DNA of 6,291 nt from assembly GCA_021811005.1 (NCBI GenBank), contig JAJZPY010000113.1, forward strand, positions 1 to 6,291, in the 5' to 3' direction. How positions within the stretch are numbered: the first letter of the stretch is position 1; every line of letters starts with the position of its first letter. The notes under the pieces are model-generated. The model did no database searches, was not told the origin of the DNA, and saw only the letters and a program-made list of their open reading frames with translations. This stretch comes from Pseudomonadota bacterium (lineage in GTDB: Bacteria; Pseudomonadota; Gammaproteobacteria; Burkholderiales; Ferrovaceae). Below are positions 1-6,200 of the stretch, piece after piece. The translations under genes and the position numbers were made by a program.

Positions 1-251
1 ATGGGATCGATGATCCACTGGAATTCCGACTCGCCCACGGCGCCACCTTCCTCGCCCAGGAAGGCGTGGTCCGGATAGGCTTCACGCAGCACGCCGATAA
101 TGGCGTTCTCCACCATCCGGTCCACTTCGGACACGAAATCCGCGGGGCCTTTTTTGGTGACGGTGAGCCGGTCCACGTCGAGCGCCGCCCGGTTGATGAG
201 GGCGCCGGCGCGGCGTGCCGCCTTGACGGCGATGTTGAGCTGGGGATGCAT
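1..251 (-). CDS. suhB: Inositol-1-monophosphatase family protein SuhB (N-terminal part, cut by window edge)
   Basis: Reading the minus strand from ATG at 251 gives 83 residues beginning MHPQLNIAVKAARRAG, the characteristic start of bacterial SuhB. The T-K-K-G-x-x-DFVSEVD segment (about 32-44) and GEE (66-68, with a metal-binding Glu) follow. The window ends in WIIDP (79-83), the beginning of the WIIDPxDGT metal/phosphate motif. The family hydrolyses inositol-1-phosphate with Mg2+; in E. coli SuhB also acts in the Nus antitermination complex on rRNA operons. The family is usually about 265 residues, so two thirds lie outside the window. The start lies 15 bases after the mmsA stop. An AAGGA overlapping that stop (12 bases from the ATG) or an AGG 8 bases from the ATG could serve as ribosome binding site. 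Co-transcription with mmsA is inferred. Identity is nearly certain; which of the two roles dominates is not visible. Confidence 0.93.
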   Translation of the reverse strand, partial: MHPQLNIAVKAARRAGALINRAALDVDRLTVTKKGPADFVSEVDRMVENAIIGVLREAYPDHAFLGEEGGAVGESEFQWIIDP

Positions 252-266
252 GGAAATGGCCTGTCC

Positions 267-1772
267 TTACTTGTGGGTGGGCATGGCGAACTGGGCGCCG
301 GCTTCGATGCTGGCCGGCCAGCGCTGGGTGACGGCCTTCTGGCGCGTATAAAAACGCACGCCTTCCGGGCCGTGGGCGTGGTGGTCGCCAAACAGGCTGC
401 GCTTCCAGCCGCCGAAGCTGTGGAACGCCATGGGCACGGGAATGGGCACGTTGACGCCCACCATGCCCACTTTCACGCGGGACACGTATTCGCGGGCGGT
501 GCCGCCGTCGCGCGTGAAAATGGCCGTGCCATTGCCGAACTCGTGTTCGTTGACGAGCGCCAGCGCGCTGGCGAAATCCGGCACGCGCACCACGCACAAC
601 ACCGGCCCGAAAATTTCCTCGCGGTAGATGCGCATGTCCGGCGTGACGTGGTCAAACAGCGTGCCGCCCAGGAAAAACCCGCCTTCGAAACCGGGCACCG
701 AATAGCCGCGGCCGTCCACGCGCAGCGTGGCACCGGCTTTCACGCCGTCTTCGATGTAGCCCGTGATCTTGTCGCGATGCACGGCGGTCACCACCGGCCC
801 CATTTCAGCGGCCAGGTCCATGCCTTCGGTCACCTTGAGCGCGCGCACGCGCGGTTCGAGCGCCTGCACCAGGCGCTCGGCCACGTCGCCCACCGCCACC
901 GCCACGGAAATGGCCATGCAGCGTTCGCCGGCCGAACCGTAAGCCGCTCCCATGAGGGCGTCCACGGTCTGGTCGAGGTCGGCATCGGGCATCACCACCA
1001 TGTGGTTTTTGGCGCCGCCCAGGGCCTGCACGCGCTTGCCCTGCGCCGCGCCCGTGCTGTAGATGTACTGCGCGATGGGCGTGGAGCCCACAAAGCTCAC
1101 GGCTTCCACGTCCGGGTGATGCAGCAGCGCATCCACCGCCGTCTTGTCGCCCTGCACCACGTTGAACACGCCGTCGGGCAGGCCGGCTTCCTTGAGCAGG
1201 CGGGCCAGCAGCAGACTGGGCGAAGGATCGCGTTCGGACGGCTTGAGGATAAAAGTGTTGCCGCTGGCAATGGCCATGGGCAGCATCCACAGGGGCACCA
1301 TCACCGGAAAATTGAACGGCGTGATGCCCACGCACACGCCCAGCGGCTGGCGCACGGTCCAGCCGTCCACGCCGGTGGCGATCTGTTCGGTGTATTCGCC
1401 CTTGAGCAGTTCGGGAATGCCGCAGGCATATTCCACCACTTCCAGGCCGCGGATCACTTCCCCGCGCGCATCCGTGAACACCTTGCCGTGTTCGGACGTG
1501 ATGAGGGCGGCCAGTTCGTCGTGGTGGCGTTCGATGAGTTCCTTGAACTTGAACAAGATGCGGGCCCGGCGCAGGGGCGAGGTGCCGGCCCAGGCCGGAA
1601 ACGCCGCCTTGGCGGAAGCCACTGCCGCCGCCACTTCGCTCTCGGAGGCCAGGGCCACTCGCCCGGATACCGCGCCCGTGGCGGGATTGAACACATCGGA
1701 ATGGCGACCGCCGGTACCGGCCACTGCCTGGCCGTCGATGAAATGTCCGATCGAAACAGGGGCTGAAGTCAT
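267..1772 (-). CDS. mmsA: CoA-acylating methylmalonate-semialdehyde dehydrogenase (MmsA/IolA family)
   Basis: This complete 501-residue protein has the usual family length. The enzyme oxidises methylmalonate or malonate semialdehyde with NAD+ and CoA, giving propionyl-CoA or acetyl-CoA plus CO2, in valine, beta-alanine or inositol breakdown in the cytosol. Visible landmarks are the TPFNFP segment with the oxyanion Asn154, the cofactor-binding FILKPSERDPS (174-184), FVGSTPIAQYIY (227-238), LGGAKNH (251-257), the catalytic Cys285 in GERCMAIS, and EEIFGPVL (385-392). The general-base Glu of hydrolytic aldehyde dehydrogenases (E-LGG-K) is replaced by Ala250 before LGG. That is typical of this CoA-dependent branch and supports the acylating assignment. 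The ATG at 1772 is preceded by CAGGA six bases upstream. suhB follows 15 bases after the stop, and a permease gene diverges upstream. Valine versus inositol/malonate substrate preference cannot be decided from this window, because no other pathway genes are present. Confidence 0.97.
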   Translation of the reverse strand: MTSAPVSIGHFIDGQAVAGTGGRHSDVFNPATGAVSGRVALASESEVAAAVASAKAAFPAWAGTSPLRRARILFKFKELIERHHDELAALITSEHGKVFTDARGEVIRGLEVVEYACGIPELLKGEYTEQIATGVDGWTVRQPLGVCVGITPFNFPVMVPLWMLPMAIASGNTFILKPSERDPSPSLLLARLLKEAGLPDGVFNVVQGDKTAVDALLHHPDVEAVSFVGSTPIAQYIYSTGAAQGKRVQALGGAKNHMVVMPDADLDQTVDALMGAAYGSAGERCMAISVAVAVGDVAERLVQALEPRVRALKVTEGMDLAAEMGPVVTAVHRDKITGYIEDGVKAGATLRVDGRGYSVPGFEGGFFLGGTLFDHVTPDMRIYREEIFGPVLCVVRVPDFASALALVNEHEFGNGTAIFTRDGGTAREYVSRVKVGMVGVNVPIPVPMAFHSFGGWKRSLFGDHHAHGPEGVRFYTRQKAVTQRWPASIEAGAQFAMPTHK

Positions 1773-1805
1773 GATGAATCCTGCACAGAAACGGGAGAAC
1801 CGGGT

Positions 1806-1835
1806 ATTTTACAGGAGATTTCGGGAGACAGTCCT
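1806..1835 (-). promoter_or_regulatory. Possible sigma-70 promoter for mmsA-suhB
   Basis: On the minus strand a TAAAAT hexamer (1811 down to 1806) resembles a -10 box. It sits in an AT-richer gap between two GC-rich genes and would give a leader of roughly 27 bases before the mmsA ATG. The best -35 partner is AGGACT at 1835-1830 with an 18-base spacer, which matches consensus only at GAC. The position is right but the motif is weak. No clear promoter for the divergent permease was found in the same 98-base gap (1773-1870). Confidence 0.3.
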
Positions 1836-1870
1836 GAATTTCATTATTTTCATCCTTCACCCGGACGCCG

Positions 1871-2992
1871 ATGACTGACGCCCTCCGATTGTTGCTTGCG
1901 CATTTCCTGAAAGACCGGCTGCTGCACCTGCTGCTGCTCTTCGCCGGGCTGCTGGCCCTGTTCCATCCCGTGGCGCCGGCGCGGGCCTGGCAGAGCATTC
2001 ACGGCCCCACCCTGCTCACCCTGGCCGGACTGTTGCTGCTCACCAAAGGAATCGAAGTGAGCGGCGCCTTCGATCACCTGGGCCGGCACATCCTCAACCG
2101 CCTCACTCACGAACGGCCACTCGCGCTGTTCCTGACGGCGGCCGCCGCCGCGCTTTCCACCGTGCTCACCAACGACATCGCCCTGTTCGTGATGGTGCCG
2201 CTCACCTTGAGCCTGCGCAATCTGGCGGGATTGCCCATCGCGCGCCTCGTCATTTTCGAGGCGCTCGCCGTCAATGCCGGATCCATGCTCACCCCCATCG
2301 GCAACCCGCAGAACATCCTGCTCTGGCAACTCTCGCACCGCTCCTTCCTGGCCTTCACCGCCATGATGGCGCCGCTTGCCCTGCCGCTCACGGCCCTGCT
2401 GCTGGTGCTGGCCGCCGCGTTTTTTCCCGACCGGCCGATCCGCATCACCCTGCCGGAAACCCCCGCCGACTGGAACCGGCCGCTGTTCTGGGGCAGCGCC
2501 CTGCTCTACGTGCTGTTCGTGGCCGCGGCCGAATGGGGACATGCGGGGCTGGGGCTGCTGCTGGTGCTGGCGGCCGCGGCCTGGATCCGGCCGCGCCTGC
2601 TGGCCGAAACCGACTGGAGCCTGATCGCGGTCTTTGCCCTGATGTTCGTGGACATCCGGCTGCTCACGGACGCAAACCTGCTGCGTCCGCTGCTGGAAAT
2701 CCTGCCCGCAGCCGGCGAGCGGGAACGCTTCCTGGCCGCGGTGGGTGCCTCCCAGGTCATCAGCAACGTGCCGGCCACCATTCTCCTCACCCCCTGGCTG
2801 CCGGCCGGGCCGCTGCTGGCCTACGCCGTGAACGTGGGCGGCTTCGGCACTGCGGTGGGCTCTCTGGCCAACCTGATCGCGTTGCGTATGGCCAATGATC
2901 GCGGCATTTGGCTGCAATTTCACTACTTTTCCCTTCCATTTCTCGTCATCAGCCTGCTGTTCGGCGGGTGGCTGTCCCTGTCCGCGCACTGA
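1871..2992 (+). CDS. ArsB/NhaD-type ion transporter superfamily permease, substrate unknown
   Basis: This 373-residue, strongly hydrophobic protein has about ten membrane segments, roughly at 19-33, 46-60, 84-113, 124-150, 158-185, 205-238, 248-266, 285-310, 314-338 and 352-369. Conserved helix-breaking motifs mark the family. They are STVLTNDIALFVMVP (96-110, with TND 100-102), GSMLTPIGNPQN (137-148), SQVISNVPATILL (294-306) and GGFGTAVGSLANLIAL (323-338). The order TND then GSxxTPIGNPQN in the first half, and SNVPA then GGFGTAVGSLAN in the second, matches the two inverted half-repeats of ion transporter superfamily proteins. It would sit in the inner membrane and move an anion, organic acid or sodium by cation coupling or exchange. 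It is somewhat short for the family (ArsB is about 430 residues). The ATG at 1871 lacks a good Shine-Dalgarno. An in-frame TGA at 1835 limits extension and the next Met is residue 108, so this start is the only reasonable one. It is transcribed divergently from mmsA. Confidence 0.88.
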   Translation: MTDALRLLLAHFLKDRLLHLLLLFAGLLALFHPVAPARAWQSIHGPTLLTLAGLLLLTKGIEVSGAFDHLGRHILNRLTHERPLALFLTAAAAALSTVLTNDIALFVMVPLTLSLRNLAGLPIARLVIFEALAVNAGSMLTPIGNPQNILLWQLSHRSFLAFTAMMAPLALPLTALLLVLAAAFFPDRPIRITLPETPADWNRPLFWGSALLYVLFVAAAEWGHAGLGLLLVLAAAAWIRPRLLAETDWSLIAVFALMFVDIRLLTDANLLRPLLEILPAAGERERFLAAVGASQVISNVPATILLTPWLPAGPLLAYAVNVGGFGTAVGSLANLIALRMANDRGIWLQFHYFSLPFLVISLLFGGWLSLSAH

Positions 2993-3049
2993 ATCCTGAG
3001 GCGACGCCCCGCTTCATCTTCCGTCGGTTGCTTGTTTTTTAAGTGGCTT

Positions 3050-3066
3050 TGTTTCGCCATGAAACA
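3050..3066. promoter_or_regulatory. Palindrome, possible operator
   Basis: TGTTTC-GCCAT-GAAACA is a perfect 6-bp inverted repeat around a 5-base spacer, 17 bases in all. Its centre (3058) lies about 61 bases upstream of the predicted adhesin transcription start, a common activator position. It overlaps the left arm of the larger inverted repeat. No regulator is identified, and it could also simply be a short hairpin. Confidence 0.35.
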
Positions 3067-3103
3067 TGTAGAAGTATTTCACCTGCTATGTTTTCCCTAC
3101 GCG

Positions 3104-3112
3104 TGTTATGAT
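3104..3112 (+). promoter_or_regulatory. Extended -10 promoter candidate for the adhesin gene
   Basis: TG-T-TATGAT has the extended -10 dinucleotide (3104-3105) and a hexamer matching TATAAT at five of six positions (3107-3112). The -35 area (about 3084-3089, TGCTAT) is poor, as is usual for extended -10 promoters. Transcription would begin near 3118-3120 and give a leader of about 163 bases. Two near-identical decamers, TTTTCCCTAC (3091-3100) and ATTTACCTAC (3111-3120), lie exactly 20 bases apart around the -10 element, a spacing of two helical turns that might hold a regulator. Confidence 0.45.
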
Positions 3113-3117
3113 TTACC

Positions 3118-3170
3118 TACAAAAACAGGGGGTTCCCCTGAAAAAACGGGAGGGTTTTTTAATTTTTGTG
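3118..3170 (+). ncRNA. Three-way-junction RNA structure in the adhesin leader (predicted)
   Basis: Three helices fit together with almost no unpaired bases. The outer stem pairs 3118-3125 with 3163-3170 (ACAAAAA against TTTTTGT plus one G-U). The second stem pairs CAGGGG (3126-3131) with CCCCTG (3135-3140) around a GTT loop. The third pairs AAAAAAC (3141-3147) with GTTTTTT (3154-3160) around GGGAGG. Only two A residues (3161-3162) are left at the junction. The predicted transcript would start at the first base of the outer stem. The T-run 3155-3167 leaves open a role as terminator of the upstream permease or as attenuator. It matches no riboswitch class I recognise. Confidence 0.4.
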
Positions 3171-3252
3171 AAACGCCACTTTTGACTGAGTCTCAACGCT
3201 GTTGAAAAAATACGATACAAACCCTGCAGCGTCGGGTTCCATCCCGCAGCTC

Positions 3253-3274
3253 CGCTCCCCGTTATGCGGGAGCG
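3253..3274 (+). promoter_or_regulatory. Hairpin sequestering the adhesin ribosome binding site
   Basis: CGCTCCC (3253-3259) pairs perfectly with GGGAGCG (3268-3274) around an 8-base loop. The 3' strand contains GGGAG (3268-3272), the only good Shine-Dalgarno, nine bases before the ATG at 3282. In the folded state the site is fully paired in a GC-rich stem, so translation should need melting or opening by a protein, small RNA or an alternative fold. No T-run follows, so it is not a terminator. Confidence 0.55.
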
Positions 3275-3281
3275 CTGAATC

Positions 3282-6200
3282 ATGAATCGCGTCTATCGGT
3301 CGGTGTGGAGTGCGGCGCGCGCCACCTTCGTGGCCGTGGCGGAAATCGTGGTGTTCGCCGCGGGTTTGATGGGCAGTTCGGTTTCCCTGGCGCTGCCCAC
3401 CGGCGGCCAGGTGGTGGCAGGCCAGGGCAGCATCGCCCAGACCTCCAGCACCCTCACCGTCAGCCAGGGCTCGCAGAACCTCATCCTCAACTGGCAGGCC
3501 TTCGGCATCGGCAGCAACGAATCGGTCCGCTTCAACCAGCCCAACGCCTCCGCCATCGCCCTCAACCGCGTCACCGGCAGCGACCCCTCGCAGATCTACG
3601 GCCAGCTCTCTGCCAACGGCCAGGTCTATCTGCTCAACCCCAACGGCATCCTGTTCGCCCCCTCGGCCCAGGTCAGCGTGGGCGGACTGGTGGCCTCCAC
3701 CCTGGATCTCTCCAATGCCGACTTCCTGGCCGGCAAACGCACCTTCTCCGGCAACGGCAGCCCCGCCGCCGTGCTCAACCAGGGCCATCTGCAGGCGGCT
3801 GACGCCGGCTACATCGCCCTCCTGGGCGGCCAGGTCTCCAACCAGGGCACCATCACCGCCCGCCTGGGCACCGTGGCCCTGGCCGCCGGCAACCAGGTCA
3901 CCCTGGATTTCTCCGGCAACCAGCTCACCCGCCTGCAGGTGGACCAGGCCGTGCTGCACGCCCTGGCCCAGAACGGCCAGCTCATCCAGGCTGACGGCGG
4001 CACCGTCATCATGACGGCCCAGGCCGTCAACGCCTTGCTCGACACCGTGGTCAACAACAGCGGCCTCATCCAGGCGCGCGGGCTGTCGCAGCAAAACGGC
4101 CGCATCCTGCTCGACGGCGGCAGCAGCGGCGTGGTGGCCAACGGCGCCACCCTGGACGTGAGCAATGCCGGCGGCACGGGCGGCAGCGCCTCCATTCTGG
4201 GCGACCAGGTGCAGCTCACTGCCGCGGCCCGGGTGGATGCCTCCGGCGCCCTGGGCGGGGGCACCGTGCGGGTGGGCGGCAACGCCCATGGCGCCGGGCC
4301 CGAGCGCAATGCCACAAATACCCGCGTGGCGGCCGGCGCCCGCCTCGCTGCGGACGCCACGCAAAGCGGCAATGGCGGCACCGTGGTGGTCTGGGCTGAC
4401 GGCAGCACCGTCTTTGACGGCGCCGTAAGCGCCCGCGGCGGCTCCCTCGCAGGCAACGGCGGATTCGTGGAAACTTCCGGCAAGGCCAGCCTCGCCGTGG
4501 GCGATGCCGCCACCGTCAACACCCTCGCTCCCCACGGCAGCGCCGGCAACTGGCTGCTCGATCCCAAAACCATCACCGTGGGCAACACCGGCACCGGCAC
4601 GCTGACCCAGGCTGCTGACGTCACCAACACCACCACCGCACTGACCATCAAAGCCAGCACCCTCAACGGGGCCACTTCCAACGTGATCCTGGCCGCATCG
4701 CAATCCATCACCGTCAATAGCGCCATCGCCATCACCACCAGCGGCGTGGGCATCACCTTCGAAGGCACAAATCCCACCCCCACCAACGGACCCAGCAGCG
4801 GCACCACCCTGACCCAAAATGTGGGCACCACCAACGGCAACGTCACCTTCTATGGCAATGTGACCTTGTCGACCCGGAGTATCGGTGTCACATCAGGCAC
4901 TGCAAACACCACGTTCAACGGAACCGTGAATGGCGGACAGAACCTCACCGTCACTTCCACCGGCACCACCACGTTTGGCAGTACCGTGGGCAACAGCACG
5001 CCCCTCACGAGCCTTACCTTGTCCGGTGCCACAGGCGCCACAGCACTTAACGGCAACGTCACCACCAGCGGGGCGCAAACCTACGGCGGCAGCCTCAGCG
5101 TCAACGCCGCCAGCACCCTCAAGACCACCAACAGCGGCATTACCGTCACCGGCGCTGCCACCCTGGCTCCTGCCACGGTTTTTAATACAGGCTCCGGCAG
5201 CCTGAGCCTTGCCAACACGGCCAACAACCTGGGTACGCTCAGCATCACGGGTGCCGGAGCCGTTACGGCTGTCAATGCCGGCGCCCTGACCGTCTCTGGC
5301 GTCACTGCCAGCGGCATCGTGGCCATCAGCACCCAATCCGGAGACCTCACCGTCACCGGCACCACCAAAACCACCAACACCTCTTCCTCCGCACTCACCC
5401 TGGAGGCCGGGAGCAGTGCCAATCGCGTGGCCACCCCCGGAGCCAGTGACAGCAACGGCAACGTGGTCATCAGCGGCGGCTCCATTTCCGTGGGCAGCGG
5501 TGGCATCGGAAAAATCTACAGCGGCAGCATCGCCAACAGCACCGGACTCAGCACTGCGGTCGGAACCGGTCACTCCCGCTACTGGAGTGACCCCGGCAAC
5601 ACCGGTTACACCACAGCCCTGACCGCCGGCCTCAACGCCATTTACCGCGAACAGCCGGTCGTGACCGTGACCGCCTCTGCAGCGGGCAGTGGCCGTACCT
5701 ACAACGGCACCACCACCGCAGCCACTTTCACAACGACAGGCCAGGTCAATGGCGACACCGGATCCGGGACCGGGACTGTCAGCATCACGGGGGACGGCAC
5801 CAGCCTCTTGCATGCCGGCAGCTACACGGTGGGCATCACCGGCGTCAGCGCCGGAACCACCCTTGCCGGCCTGGGTTATGCCGCACAGGCCGGGGCTGGC
5901 AGCAGCTACTCCATCGTTCCCAAAAACCTCACCGTCTCGGGACTCAGCGTGCCTGCCAGCAAGCCCTACGATCGCAACCAGACCGCAACCGTGAGTGGAA
6001 CCCCTGCGCTGCTGGCTGCCGAAGGCGCGGGCACGGGATCGGCCACCGATGGCAAACCCTACAGCGGCGACGTCATCGGCATTACGGGCACGGCTTCCGG
6101 CAGCTACAACAGCAAGGATGTGGCCACCGCCAGCTCCGTCACCATCAGCGGCCTGTCGCTCACCGGAAATACGTATAACGACTATGCCCTGAGCCCGGCA

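Larger units (their letters stand above)
3041..3181. repeat. Inverted repeat bracketing the adhesin promoter region
   Basis: The left arm 3041-3055 reads AAGTGGC, then TTT, then GTTTC. The right arm 3170-3181 reads GAAACGCCACTT, which is the exact reverse complement of the left arm once the TTT (3048-3050) is bulged out. That gives 12 paired positions bracketing a 141-base segment holding the promoter candidate and the three-way junction. It could be the degenerate ends of a small non-autonomous mobile element, a long-range stem, or paired protein sites. No obvious target-site duplication flanks it, and a chance match is possible. Confidence 0.4.
2993..3281. other. AT-rich intergenic region upstream of the adhesin
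   Basis: This 289-base gap is noticeably richer in A and T than the coding DNA on both sides and contains no convincing reading frame. No clear intrinsic terminator closes the permease gene. A TTTTTT run at 3035-3040 is not preceded by a stable hairpin; the nearest structured T-run is the junction at 3118-3170. The individual elements (distant inverted repeat, palindrome, promoter candidate, three-way junction, hairpin over the ribosome binding site) are listed separately. Confidence 0.85.

Noticed and set aside
66..1766. 566-residue plus-strand open frame rich in His, Gly and Ala
   Set aside because: It lies wholly antisense to mmsA, whose protein shows all family motifs. High GC content removes stop codons in the opposite frame, and the translation has no recognisable domain.
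1850..2989. 379-residue minus-strand frame rich in Gln, Gly and Arg
   Set aside because: It is the reverse-frame shadow of the permease, whose membrane segments and motifs are clear. The composition is low-complexity and unlike a real protein.
2993..3040. Intrinsic terminator after the permease (GGCGACGCC followed by TTTTTT)
   Set aside because: The potential stem is three base pairs with a three-base loop and lies about 25 bases before the T-run, too weak and too distant to be a terminator.
3045..3056. Sigma-54-like GG...GC elements (TGGC then CGCC)
   Set aside because: The GG and GC dinucleotides are 9 bases apart rather than the strict 10, and the surrounding consensus is missing.
3182..3216. 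TTGACT followed by TACGAT as a second sigma-70 promoter
   Set aside because: The hexamers are 23 bases apart, too far for a functional -35/-10 pair. The intervening TTGACTGAGTCTCAA is a short imperfect palindrome only.
3159..4817. 552-residue and other long minus-strand frames under the adhesin (also 3809-4846 and 4893-5813)
   Set aside because: The repetitive GGC/ACC/GCC codon use of the adhesin keeps the antisense frames open. Their translations are Gly/Ala/Val-rich mirrors without motifs or ribosome binding sites.
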